A stretch of DNA of 64,000 bases, taken from the NCBI GenBank assembly GCA_012064385.1, contig QRDG01000238.1:790518-854517 (forward strand). The letters run 5' to 3'. Origin of the DNA: Puccinellia tenuiflora (lineage: Eukaryota > Streptophyta > Magnoliopsida > Poales > Poaceae). The notes below the pieces were generated by a model, which was not told the origin of the DNA, made no database searches, and worked only from the letters and a program-made list of their open reading frames with translations. Shown one piece after another: positions 32,243-43,629 of this stretch (positions within the stretch are counted from its first letter, which is position 1; each line of letters begins with the position of its first letter). The position numbers and the translations under genes were made by a program.

Positions 32243-32788
32243 ATGACGACGCAGCCCAACGTATCCGAGGAGGTGGTCTTCCTGCTCCGCCTCTGCACCA
32301 TGGTGCTCGCCGTCGCCTCTGCCACCGTCATGGCCTCCTCCAGCCAGTGCACACCCAGCTCCGCCGCCGCCGCCGCCGTCTTCACCTACACCCGCTTCGG
32401 CGCGTTCGTGTTCTTCGTCGTCTGCAACTTCACCGTCGGCATCCTCGAGACTGCTGCGTTGTACCTGCAGTTGAGCCTCCGCCTCACTGCCGTCACGTCA
32501 CCAGCGACGACTACAAGATCGATGGCCAAGGATAAGGTGCTCATGGTGCTGGACCTACTCGTGCCGACTCTGCTCTGCTCCGCGACGGGGGCGGCCTACG
32601 CGGCGCTGGCAATCTACGGCGACCAGATGAGCGGCTGCGCCATATTTGCCGGGCAGGTGGAAACAGCCAAGTACATGTCGCTCGCCGCCTGCGCGGCAAT
32701 CATCCTCGCCCATGTTGCCGAGGGCGTGCCGCTCCTGTTCAACAACGGAGGCCCAACCACTAATCTGGATATTGTCACCAACGTTTAG
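32243..32788 (+). CDS. CASP-like membrane protein (CASPL)
   Basis: An intact single-exon frame of 181 codons from ATG 32243 (MTTQPNVSEEVVFLLRLCTM). Four membrane helices can be seen at about residues 10-32, 48-80, 100-122 and 145-168, with short cytosolic ends. Diagnostic family residues are present: Arg in helix 1 (LLRLC) and Asp in helix 3 (VLDLLVP). Members of the CASP-like (UPF0497) family are four-helix plasma-membrane proteins; CASPs organise the Casparian strip, while most CASP-like proteins have less defined membrane-domain roles. Codons are GC-rich as in many grass genes. A Stowaway element lies ~375 bp upstream and a plastid DNA insertion starts ~40 bp after the stop. Subfamily is not assigned. 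Confidence 0.85.
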   Translation: MTTQPNVSEEVVFLLRLCTMVLAVASATVMASSSQCTPSSAAAAAVFTYTRFGAFVFFVVCNFTVGILETAALYLQLSLRLTAVTSPATTTRSMAKDKVLMVLDLLVPTLLCSATGAAYAALAIYGDQMSGCAIFAGQVETAKYMSLAACAAIILAHVAEGVPLLFNNGGPTTNLDIVTNV

Positions 32789-32852
32789 TACTGTAGTATA
32801 TATGCACGTACTATGCATAAGTTTCTAGTAATAAAAGGAATTTAACCCTTTC

Positions 32853-32948
32853 ATGCTTACTTTAACTAGTTATTTCGGTTTTCTACTGGCTGCTTTAACT
32901 ATAACCCTAGCTCTATTTATTGGCTTAAACAAGATACGTCTTATTTGA
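32853..32948 (+). pseudogene. petL: petL copy in nuclear plastid insertion
   Basis: An open frame of 31 codons begins MLTLTSYFGFLLAALTITLA and ends NKIRLI. It matches the single-helix PetL subunit of the cytochrome b6f complex. The frame is intact, but as a nuclear copy without a transit peptide or nuclear promoter it is not expected to function. Confidence 0.9.
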
Positions 32949-33121
32949 ATTGACTTAATAAGTCAGAAAAGAAAAATCTCTCTTTTAGATTCCTGGTATT
33001 CTACGACTCTTTTCCACACTAATTACGAATTCTTTTCTTGGTCATTGAGATTCGTGGATAATTTAGAGTACTATTTAGGGATAGATCGTACCTCTTTTTT
33101 TATCCCCTCGAACAAATCGAA

Positions 33122-33235
33122 ATGATTGAAGTTTTTCTATTTGGAATCGTCTTAGGCCTAATTCCTATTACTTTAGCGGGATTATTCGTAACTGCATATT
33201 TGCAAAACAGGCGCGGAGACCAGTTGGATCTTTGA
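33122..33235 (+). pseudogene. petG: petG copy in nuclear plastid insertion
   Basis: An open frame of 37 codons begins MIEVFLFGIVLGLIPITLAG and matches cytochrome b6f subunit PetG (one membrane helix). Near the C-terminus it reads LQNRRGDQLDL, where plastid copies usually have Tyr in place of Asn, a change consistent with drift after transfer. Confidence 0.9.
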
Positions 33236-33357
33236 TTGAGTAATTTTTATTTTTTTATTGACCTCCTCCAGACCAGAGAGGAGGTCAAATTCGAGTTGCA
33301 ATTCAATTTTGTTTTGTTAAGTTATTTTACTCTGCTTCGAAATAAGATAGATGGAAG

Positions 33358-33413
33358 CACGCTCTGTAGGATTTGAACCTACGACATCGGGTTTTGCAAA
33401 CCCGCGTACTATG
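33358..33413 (-). pseudogene. trnW: Partial plastid trnW with altered anticodon
   Basis: The 3' half of plastid tRNA-Trp lies on the minus strand: acceptor 3' side, T arm (GGTTCAAATCC) and anticodon stem. The anticodon loop reads TTGCAAA where CTCCAAA is expected, changing CCA to GCA. The 5' half (D arm and acceptor 5' strand) is missing, so it cannot be functional. Confidence 0.8.
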
Positions 33414-33805
33414 ATATATGTACCGTCTTGATCCTTGATCGTATTCTGCAAATTCGAACTATTATGAAGGTGTACTAGTCTTAATGAATTATATTTGCAT
33501 GCCTTTTCTTAATGCATATTATCCATGAAAATATTTCTACACATATTAGAACAGAGCATGTGAAAACTTTATCGCACAATATTAATTAGCTCCAAATTAA
33601 AAGTGTGTGTTTTTATTATCACACACAATTTTCCCAAACGGAACATGGATTACCGAAAAATAATAAACTAGACTTCAATCTTGTCAATCCTATTTCGTCG
33701 ATTGAGCCGAGATACCTTAATAGGATGGAAGCTCGTGGTTGATTGATCTTGATGTTGAACTTATATTTTACTTTCTCCGAAGAAAGGACCTGACAGAGAG
33801 ATTGA
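33414..33805. other. AT-rich intergenic sequence
   Basis: No gene, repeat or transposon terminus is recognised. A small palindrome (GTGTGTG...CACACAC, about 33603-33627) is the only structure noticed. Confidence 0.5.
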
Positions 33806-34841
33806 ATTTTTTTCGATAAAGAGTATATATTAATATCGCGACAATACCAAATACACCTAGCCTCTGCAACAACACAATTATCCTAACGGCATTACGGATG
33901 TACACAGCAAAAAAAAGAGAGAAGAATTACAAAAAAAATCCCGCTATAGTTATCAGATCCTTGCAACAACAGTACTAACACCATCCAGAAAGCACCAGAA
34001 GTACAGCTTCTCCAAAAACGACGTCCTCAAGAAGGAACAGTGCACAAACGCTGTCGTCGCCCGATCATAGATCTCAGTTTTTCACTCGGAAGATAGTCTT
34101 CGCTCTCAAAACAATGCCTTCACCAAGACCATTGCCAGACACAACCAATTAAATCCAGACATTGGGTTTTCACCCTGAAAGATAAGACTTAGGGCTTCTC
34201 CTGTGCAGTCGCCCCACATACATGTCGCTGCTCCCAGTTACGAATCACCTAGCCAATTCTTCATCGCCACAAAGACTCAAACCACCATTGCCAGTCCTCA
34301 GATCTCGCCTTCCATGACATTCTTCGTCAGCACCATGGAACGAGAAAGCGTGCTCCATGATAAAACAGCCAGCAGAGCTTCGAAGCGCTCCCTCTGAAAC
34401 CAAACGGTCAGAAAAACATGGGTGCGCCCGATCGAATACCATCCAATCCAGCAATCTCCAGGCATGAGTCACCCCATGGAGTTCGCCGGCGGAGCCTTCC
34501 GAAACATGACCGTCCAGCCAGATCGATGGGGATAGGAATCCGGTAGATCTTCAACTTCGCGCAAGAAGAACCCTAGGACCACCACCATTATTCTTCACCC
34601 TCGTAAGCCCCGACGCCGCGAGGCCACTCCCAGCAGAAACGGAAGCAACGACGGGGAAGACCAGTGCCCAACTCTAGGTCGCCGACGTGGCCAAAGGCCT
34701 TTGCCAGACCACCATAGCCGGCCTAGCTAGACCCGACACACCCAGATGTAAGCACGAAGGCGAGATCGGGCGGCCAAGCCCACATCGCCCCTAGCGGCAC
34801 CGTGTCCTAGGCGCCTAGCGCCAGATCGGCCGGCCGCCGCC
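33806..34841 (-). mobile_element. LINE-like 3' end, antisense
   Basis: The T-run at 33808-33814 followed by CGATAAAGAGTATATATTAA is, on the minus strand, a ...TTAATATATACTCTTTATCG-A(n) tail common in grass non-LTR elements. About 1 kb of minus-strand sequence follows without an intact protein. It may extend past the solo LTR inserted at 34847. The family is not identified. Confidence 0.5.
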
Positions 34842-34846
34842 AGCGC

Positions 34847-36707
34847 TGAAGGGTCGCAGCATAGAAAACAACGCAACAAGCGGAATAAACCCCAAGGATC
34901 TAGATCTACTAGATGAAGGTAGCGAAGATGAGATCCAATCTCTTACCCTTGAAGAACGTTCAAAGCGTTTTGTCGATGCAGGGGTTGGTCTGTCGATCCC
35001 CGCAACTAGACTCATCTAGTCACGAGGAGATGTATTATCCACGCCGGGATTCAATCCGATGGAGCACCGCACGAGCAGCGCCTCCGCGGTATCCACACGT
35101 ACAGCTCGATGTAGATCTCCGCCTTCTTGATCCCGCAAGCAAGGTGGAGATGGCTAGATGGATCTCGGCACCACGACGGTTGTGGTGGCGTTGATGATGT
35201 AGATCTCCACGAGCTCCACTAGCATGGCTTCGCCTAAGCCATGGCAAGAGGAGGGGAAGGAGGAGATGCAGCAGCAGCCCTACATCTAGGGGTGGTGCGG
35301 CAAGGGTGGAGGTAGTGGTGGCGGCAGCCCTCCGGGGAGAGGGATGGCGCACGGCGGCTAGGGCAAAGGAGAGGGGCGGCGGCTAGGGCACCAAGGGGGT
35401 GCGGCTGGGCAACCAGGAGATTGGGGCGCACCCCTCCCCTCCCCTCCTTTTATATGGGGCGGCTAGGGTTAGGGCAAGGGCTGGCCGGCCCCCCCTTGCC
35501 TTGGCCCCCAAGTTGGGGCGCCCCCCTTTGGGCCCCTTGGCCCTTTGGTTGGCCGGCTAGGCCCATGTGGGCCTTTGGGTGGTGCGCACCCATATGGTTG
35601 CTGCACCCCCCTTTTGGCCCATGTGGGTCCATACGATATGGGCTCCACTTCTAGACTCTTCTATAACCTTCCGGTACCCCGCTGAAATATTATGGAACTT
35701 TTCCGATACCTCCGAAAACAACTTTCCTTATATGAATCTTATTCTCCGGACCACTCCGGAACTCCTCGTGACGTCCGGGATCCTATCCGGGACTCCGAAT
35801 CACCATTCGTTCATTCCATCAAAATATCTCATCGCTAAACCCTAGCTACATCAGAGCGTTAAGTGTGTGACCCTACGGGTTCGAGAACATGTAGACATGA
35901 TCATATCAATAATCAACAGCGGGACCGGGATGCCCATATTGACTCCTACATATTCAACGAAGTTCCTTATCGACTGAACCACGATGCCGGAGATTCTTAA
36001 TCTCGTATACGATTCCCTTTGTCTCACCGATATTCAATTTGCCCGAGATTTGATCGTTGATATCTCCATATCTAGTTCTATCTCGTTACCTGGCAAATTC
36101 TCTTTACTCGTCCATAATATAGGATCTCCATGATTAACACTTAATCACATGGTTGCAACCTTTCTGATGCTATATTACTGAGAGGGCCCAGAGATATCTA
36201 CTCCGTCACACGGAGGGACAAATCCCACTCTTGATTCATGTCACCCAACAAATACCATCGGAGATACCTGAAAGCTACCTTTATAATCACCCAGTTACGA
36301 AGTGACGTTTGATGTCCACAAAGTATTCCTCCGGTAAACGGGAGTGACATAATCTCATGGTCTAAGGAAACTATACTTGGCATACTAAAAGCGTTGGCAA
36401 TGAAAACTATGTGACACGATCAATTGCAACTCTTTATTATTTGGGTCTTGTCCATCACATCATTCTCCTAATGAAGTGACTCCGTTATCAAGTGACTATA
36501 ACAAGTCCATGGTTAGGAAACTCTGAGCATCTCTTGACTAACGAACTAGTCCGGTAGAGGCTTACTAGGGACAACTGGTTGTCTATATTCCACACATGTA
36601 TTATGTTTCCGGTTAATACAATTATAGCATGGAGAATAAACTATTATCATAAACATGAATATGCTAATAAACCATTTTATTATTGCCTCTAGGGCATATT
36701 CCCAACA
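34847..36707 (-). mobile_element. Solo LTR, Angela/BARE-1/WIS type, with 5-bp TSD
   Basis: On the minus strand it begins TGTTGGGAATATGCCCTAGA at 36707 and ends ...GCTGCGACCCTTCA at 34847 (1861 bp). AGCGC occurs immediately on both sides (34842-34846 and 36708-36712). There is no primer-binding site or polypurine tract on either side, so the internal region was removed by recombination between two LTRs. A TATA-like ATATAAAAGGAGG lies at about 35444-35456 (minus strand). Confidence 0.93.
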
Positions 36708-36712
36708 AGCGC

Positions 36713-37543
36713 CCCACCACCACCACATCGCCACTCCACTGGTATCCAGCCTCCTGCCATGCCGTCCGCCGCATCTCCACCGCCCCAAACACAACGCCCC
36801 GGCGTCCGAACACGCCCTGACGCCCGGCAGCAATAGGCCCTTACCCGATGAACCGGCTTGCGCTAGCCCTTTGCGTGAGGGGAAAATCGATCCCCGCAGC
36901 CGCCGATGCCGACCGGGGCTACGTCCAGCCGCGTCTTGTGGTGGCGACATTGAGGAAGGAGGAGATTAGGGAGGGGGGCTTGGCGGCGGCTGCGGAATTA
37001 GGTCACCTCCCCATTGCCACGCGGGTGCGAGGGAGAGATGAGGGTTCCGTAAAGATTTGGAGCTCCCGCTCGCATGCCGTCGTCACGTTGCAGCGTATCC
37101 GTGCGTCTGAGCGTTTGGGGGAGATTAATTAGGCGAGCGCACATCGAAAATGCACTCCGCCTAGGCGAGGAGGCGGAGAGCCTTTTTGCTTTGGGTCGGT
37201 GCGTCTAATTAGTTGTGGAACGCCCTTTTGAACCTTGATCAATTATATCCTTGATGAGACAGGTCAATATTGTTGGATCGCTGCGTTCTTGGCGGATCTT
37301 AAAAATTTGCAAGACCCAAATTCATGTAGTACTTGCGCTAAGCAGCCGGTAAGGATCAATCGGAAAATAAAGATGTTGATCGCACCATACAAGCGAATTA
37401 CAGAATGCAATGTTGCGGTACTCCTGGCATCATCAGTTGGGCCAAATAGTTCCAGCTACAAATACATTGTTTTTCCCAGATTTGATGGCAATAAACAGGA
37501 AAAATATGAGAAAGACGATTTTAGGATACAACCTACATGTGTA
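36713..37543. other. Unassigned sequence between solo LTR and CACTA
   Basis: The first ~400 bp is GC-rich and open in several frames, possibly a continuation of the sequence the solo LTR entered. From about 37235 a plus frame of ~100 codons (including LKNLQDPNSCSTCAKQPVRI and YKYIVFPRFDGNKQEKYEKD) reads into the CACTA terminus. It has no early ATG and I recognise no domain. It may be an exon disrupted by the transposon. Confidence 0.3.
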
Positions 37544-37945
37544 CACTACGGGAAAGCCGTCGGCGTATGGCCGTCGGCGTATCCTTCCGTCGGCGTACGA
37601 TACAAGCCGTCGGCGTATAAGACAGCCGTCGGCGTATGGTAGGTGGGGCCCACAAGACACCGTCCGTCTCCGTTTCCGTCAACATATCATACGCCGACGG
37701 CAATACCGTCGGCGTACTTGTCGACGTGGCTTGCTCCGGTGCGTCTGGCAGGCACGTCTACGCCGACGGCCTTGCCGTCGGCGTATAAGCCAGATCCTGA
37801 CAGCCCGGCCCCACCCCTGCGCGTCTGGCAGGATTCCTACGCCGACGGCAATGCCGTCGGCGTATGTGCCACATAAGGCGACGTGGCCGTTCCCTGTGTG
37901 CCTGGCAGGCATCCTACGCCGACGGCATTGCCGTCGGCGTATGGG
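37544..37945. repeat. CACTA copy B terminus and subterminal repeats
   Basis: After CACTACGGGAAA there are five or six direct copies of GCCGTCGGCGTA within 85 bp. Four full palindromes with TACGCCGACGG / CCGTCGGCGTA arms follow at 37690-37717, 37759-37786, 37838-37865 and 37914-37941. Spacing of the palindromes is about 69-79 bp. This is the expected binding-site layout of an En/Spm-type end. Confidence 0.9.
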
Positions 37946-38699
37946 TGACCATACTGCAGGTTTAATGGACGCTGGTTTACAGCACATTTTAAATACAAAT
38001 AAAATTGCAAAAATACAAAACATCACAGAACTCACATAATATCATACATATATATACCATACCATCATAGAAACTTCAAATGGCAAATATAAACCAAAAT
38101 TACACTCATACAAAGTCGAAATGGCACAAACATAGTTCAAACTCATCCAAACACACCCGGAGACATCCGACGGCTATTTATCGCTCGAGGTACCCATCTC
38201 CGACCGCGTGAGATTAGGCGACCGACCGCGTGGGCCAGCCGCCGTCGAATCACACTGGGAACCCGGCGAGGGACGGGACGGTGTGGAATCCGGCGAGGGA
38301 CGGGACGGTGTGGCATCCGGCGAGGCATCACCACCGCCATGCTGCACGCGAGCGCGAGTGGAGGCCGGCGAGCCAGAAGCACGACCAAAGGGTGCAGTCC
38401 TGGAGCATCCCGTGCCCTACATGTTTGAGTCCAAGTTAGCAACTTTGAAAGCACAGTACGGCGGTAACAACTGGTTTGGCAATAACTTACCGGAGTCCTT
38501 TGCTTGTATGTGAGGGCGACCGCTTCCCTCGATGGGCCCGATGACTCTTTGCCGCTGCTCATCTTGCTCAATCACCTGCATTGAGAAAGGGTAAACAATT
38601 AATAAGCATGATAAAAACATAATAAAATGTAGAAAGGGCAATTAATAAGCATAATAAGCATGTACAAGGGCAATTAATAAGCATGTTGAAAAATAAATA

Positions 38700-41600
38700 T
38701 TAAGCATAATAAAGACATAATAAAATGTAGAAGACATAATAAAGACATAAAAGACCCTCACCATCACTCTCATAGTTATGTCTTGGGTTCTCATCATCAC
38801 TATCAACATCACTATCACGTGTATAAATTGGAACCTCATCGCACGGTGGAGGCTCATCATCGTCATCACGATCAAACTTGTTGAGAACATCTATGTCCTT
38901 TACATCCACCACTAAGTCACCACCTGTCTGTGCATTGTCCTTGCGGTCCTCAAGACCTTGTATACCAAACTCCCCAAAGGTTTGTTCCTCTTGATAGAAA
39001 ATCCCCTCGTATGTTTTAGGGTCAATGTTGTTGTAATCGTCTTCGGAGGGCATGGGTAGCTTACCATGTGGCGATACATGGAACACGACTTCCCACCCAA
39101 TGAGTCCCTCTTTCTTGCATGGGTAGGGCAAATAATAAACTTGCCTCGCTTGGTGAGCCACAACAAAGACATCGGAACCCTCGTAGGTGGTTGAAGGCTT
39201 AACTTCAACTAACCCAATGGAAGGGGTACTTCTATGTCCATTAACATGGTCGAACCAGTGGCATTTGAACACAACAAGTTTGAGTTCTATGTTCGTGTTA
39301 TTGAACGTCAGCTCGTATACGTTCTGTAACTTTCCGTAGTAATCAAATTCACCGGCTCCTTTGGTGAAGACCCCGGTATTTATTGTCTTTACATTTGGCC
39401 GACTGTTCTGGTGAAACTCTGTATGGAAGCGGTACCCATTCACATCATACTTCTCATACATCTCGACTCTACGGTTACAACCTTGGGAGACACATCTCAA
39501 CTCATCCGACATCACAATGTTGGGATCAGCTCCCTACAAGTACAAATTGTTTGTGCATTAGTAGGAGGTACAAGACACGGATTGCAAGGTAGAAGGGACA
39601 GGTTAGAAATTACCTTTTCCCTGAACCAAGCCGTGAATTTTTTCTTTCCGGGGGCACCCTCTTTCAAAAGAGTGTCCAGCTCGGCTTCATCGGGTCCCTC
39701 TGATGCTCCCGACCACATTTCATCCGTGAATTGGCTAAAAGGAGAAAATACGTATTAGACCAAAACCGAGTTAGTAATTGCAAACTAATTTGTTCACCAT
39801 TTTACCTAAGGAAACTGCCGTCTTCCTCCTCCCCGTCGCGGACCACTTCATTCATGTTCATAAGCACATAGAGCATTATGCACTCCAGCTCTTCATTGCT
39901 CAAGGTATACCTTTTTGCGCCACCGGCCTTGCCACCGGGAAACTGGAAGAGGGCGAGCTTGGGGTCTAGCTTGGGCTCGTCGATGTTGTACCGAGAGGCC
40001 TGGTTATGCATTGTGGGAACATCATCGGGATAGTACGTTAGCCTGGCATCTGTCATCTCCTGGAGGATAGTTGCCTCAGCTATGCATGCTTCAATCTTAT
40101 TTTTGTTTCCACATTTGGTTCGAATATACTTGAACTCTCTCTCAATACAAAACTGCCAACGAAACTGCACCGGTCCACCCATGAGTGCCTCGTTCGCTAG
40201 ATGCACAACAAGATGTGCCATCGGAGTAAAGAAGCCTGGCGGAAATATCATCTCTAAGTTACATAGCAACTCCGGCACAAGGTCATGCAGCTTCTGAATA
40301 ATCAGTGGACATATCTGCTTAGCACAGAGCGTGCGGAAGAAATGGCTCAACTCCGCGAGCACTCGCCAGATACGGTCGGGGAGATACCCTCGAACCATCA
40401 CCGGTAGCAGCCGCTCAATCCATATATGATAGTCGTGACTCTTGAGCCCGGTGACTTTCCCCGTTTTTATATTGACTCCCTTACTTATATTCGAACAATA
40501 GCCATCCGGGAACATCACGACGAATTTGAGCCAAGAGAATGCCTCAGACTTTTGCATACTATTAAGACAGAAGTCGGCATGCGGCTTGAACCAGTTCTTT
40601 CGACGGCCTTCAGGTGGCTTCATGTGTAAACTCTTCCTATCACATATCTTCTTGATATCGACTCTAGCCTTAACATTATCCTTCGACTTCTCCGGAATGT
40701 TCAGGATTGTGTGAAAGAGGGACTCTGCGACATTCTTTTCGGTGTGCATCACATCGATGCTATGGGGAAGTTCGAGGTCCTTGTAATATTCGAGCTGCGT
40801 CAAGCCTGCCACGTGAGTCCAGTTGTGCGTCTCACCATATCCCACATACCGTGGGCCTTTTCCCTTAGCAGGCACAAGAGCACGTAGCTCGGCATCAACA
40901 GCTGCACCATCAAAAGTTGGTATATCTTTTACTTCATGCTCAACTCTACCCTTCTTGAAGTTCCTTTTGTCTTCTCTATACCGATGCCCTCTTTTGAGGA
41001 ACTGTCTATGTTTGTCAAACGCGGAAAACTTCATACCCGCGCTTAGCCAAATGAACTCAAGTCGGTTCCTGCACACTGGGCATGGCCACTTACCAGCTGT
41101 ACACCATCCGCAGAATAGGGCATACCCGGGCATGTCGTGCATGGAATTGTGGAACCAAACCTTCATCAAGAAGTTGGTCTTCGATGCACGATCATATGTC
41201 AACGTCCCGTGGTGCCAAGAGTGGTTCAGATCATCCACAATCGGTTGCATGTACACACTTAAATTCTTCCCCGGGTATTCAGGACCTGGAATGATCAGCG
41301 ACAGGAATATGGTCTTCCTTTGCATTAGGGCTCCGGGAGGGAGATTGAGCGGAATAACAAACACAGGCCAGCAGCTGTACGAGGCAGTCGACATACCATA
41401 TGGATTGAATCCATCGGTGGCTATCGCGATTCTGACGTTTCGAGCCTCTGCAGTCTTATCGGGGTGCTTCATACCAAAGTTAGCCCATGCCGTACCATCA
41501 GATGGATGTCCCATCTTTACCCGTCCGTGCTCATCCTTGTACCTCTTCCCCGTCTTGTGCCACTGCATCTGTGTAGCGGTCTCTTTGTTCATGTAAAGCC

Positions 41601-42432
41601 GCTTGATTCTGTCTATGAATGGGAGGTAACGAAGAATCTTAATGGCGACTTTTGTCTGCGTTACCTGACCATCGGCTCCGTTTACCTCATGATACCTAGA
41701 GGCCCCACACAGGCTACAGTACTTGTCCTCCGCAAACTGTTTCCAAAACAAAAGGCATCCTTTTGGACAACAATCTATCTTTTCATAATCCATGCTGAGA
41801 TCTCGCAGGATTTTCTTCGTTTCGTACATGTTTTTAGGAAGACAATGCCCATCGGGCAACATGTTACCAAATGTTTCCAGATGCCCTTCAAAGCATGAAC
41901 GGGTGTTGCCGTGCTCGAGCTTTCTGGCTAGTGCTTGCGAGATGGCATCGAGCTGAGAAATTTTTGCACCCTCGTACAGAGGCCTCTGAGCCGAAGCCAT
42001 CATATCAATGAAGGCCTTCGCGGTTGGCTCCGGGTCCTCTGGTTCGCGAGGCTCCTCCGGTTCTGGCGGTTCCTCCTGTGAGGGTGGCGAATCTGGCACG
42101 TCGCCATCACGGAGATCTTCTAGCCAGTTTCTAATCCCATCATCTTCATTGCCATTGATCCGCTGCCGCATCACCCTACCATTCTCGCGTTCGTACTCAT
42201 CAAAGTCGACTGTCGTGACGAAGTTCGGCATATACCCATACAACCATAGGTGTTTAGTCATCTCATCCTTTCCCTGACGTTTACGCACTGCAACGAGCGC
42301 AGGCTTTGGACGAATGCCTGACTTTGAACCACGCGCTAACTCCTTCACTAACAAATTGGTCTTCCCTACCCACTTGTCTGTTCTGTCAAGCGCACTAGTT
42401 CGGCCACTGTACATCCACCCATTATCAGTCAT
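38700..42432 (-). CDS. CACTA TNP2-type transposase (spliced)
   Basis: Minus-strand gene. Exon 1 runs from ATG 42432 (MTDNGWMYSGRTSALDRTDK) to 39806 with no stop, ~875 codons. It holds a transposase-associated domain (residues ~5-75), an acidic Pro/Glu linker, a Zn-type CCPKGC...CSLCG segment, the Transposase_21 core with IATDGFNPYG and GWCTAGKWPCPVCR, and a DUF4218 region (PIIQKLHDLVPELLCNLE-like block). Good splice sites give introns 39805-39735 and 39613-39534. Exon 3 (from 39533) is the DUF4216 region (EKYDVNGYRFHTEFHQNSRP; VVFKCHWFDHVNG) with an acidic tail. The last exon near 38575-38417 is not resolved. TNP2 proteins bind the element ends and cut and rejoin DNA in the nucleus. The gene looks undamaged although the element has lost its other end. 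Confidence 0.85.
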
Positions 42433-42615
42433 CCTCTGCTTTACTATGAGCCAAACCTCTGCTTTATTATGAGCCAAATAATAATAACATGAAATTAAAT
42501 GCATGCAATGTCACCGTAAATTTATTCAATGTCACCAATTTATTACGGCCAAATTTTATCTTTTAGAACATGCGACGGTTCACCTAAGCTTCTAATAGGA
42601 AGGCCTATCCCACCC

Positions 42616-42820
42616 GAGTATGTGTAGATCGAGCCGTGTTCCATGTTCTACCCCGACCCGAGACGGAATTTCGGCAGCACCTCCCCGCTGTTCTTCAGAA
42701 TACACGTCTCGAGCTTGTCAAGCCGAGAGGGTGTGCATCCGAAGAACAACGGGGAGGTGATGCCGAAATCCGTCTCAGGAAGGGGTAGAACACGGAACAC
42801 GACTCGATCTACACATACTC
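42616..42820. repeat. Long foldback in CACTA copy B
   Basis: Counterpart of the foldback at 54-258, with the same ~80-bp arms. It lies about 180 bp upstream of the transposase ATG, i.e. in the probable 5' untranslated or promoter region. Confidence 0.85.
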
Positions 42821-43199
42821 GGGTTGTCCAAAACGTGGACAATCCGGAAGAGGTACGGTTATAAATATGCAAAGATGGACAATCATGCATATTTATAAAT
42901 TTGTATCTCTTCCGGATGGGATCTGACTCGGGTTACGCGACTGACTTGGTGATCTAGACAAAAATAAACCTATGCAACAAGAGGGGCGAAAGATTTATAC
43001 CCTCGATGTGTGATCGGTGGCCGGAGAAGGTCGAGGACGTGCTCCGAAAGCGGGCGACGAAACAGGGGCACCGAGGCGGTCCCTCCTCAGCTGGAGAAGA
43101 AGCCCCGCAACGACACGCGGGACCGACGGTGCTGGCTGGCGGGAAGCTACGTTGTCTGAAAACTGCACAAACAATAAACATTAGCACACTATATATGGA

Positions 43200-43200
43200 N
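43200..43200. other. Assembly join (N) with ~396-bp duplicated flank
   Basis: Sequence after the N (43201 onward) restarts at the position equivalent to 42804, so about 396 bp appear twice, with a few single-base differences. Copy A has this segment once (242-637). Confidence 0.9.
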
Positions 43201-43629
43201 TCGATCTACACATACTCGGTTGTCCAAAACGTGGACAATCCGGAAGAGGTACGGTTATAAATATGCAAAGATGGACAATCATGCATATTTATAAATTTGT
43301 ATCTCTTCCGGATGGGATTTGACTCGGGTTACGCGACTGACTTGGTGATCTAGACAAAAATAAAACCTATGCAACAAGAGAGGCGAAATATTTATACCCT
43401 CGATGCGTGATCGGTGGCCGGAGAAGGTCGAGGACGTGCTTCGGAAGCGGGGCGACGAAACAGGGGGCACCGAGGCGGTCCCTCCTCAGCTGGAGAAGAA
43501 GCCCGCAACGACACGCGGGACCGACGGTGCTGGCTGGCGGGAAGCTACGTTGTCTGAAAACGCACAAACAATAAACATTAGCACACTATATATGGAAGGA
43601 CCCACATATAAACATTTTGCATTAAATTT

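Larger units (their letters stand above)
32829..33413 (+). mobile_element. Nuclear insertion of plastid DNA (petL-petG-trnW region)
   Basis: The gene order and orientation petL, petG, trnW(CCA, opposite strand) is that of the grass chloroplast genome, and intergenic sequence between them also looks plastid-like. The surroundings are nuclear (CASP-like gene upstream, transposons on both sides). The insertion ends inside trnW. The left limit is approximate, at or just before the petL ATG. Confidence 0.9.

Noticed and set aside
32853..33235. petL and petG as functional genes
   Set aside because: The surroundings are nuclear, trnW is truncated and mutated, and neither has a transit peptide; they are a plastid DNA insertion.
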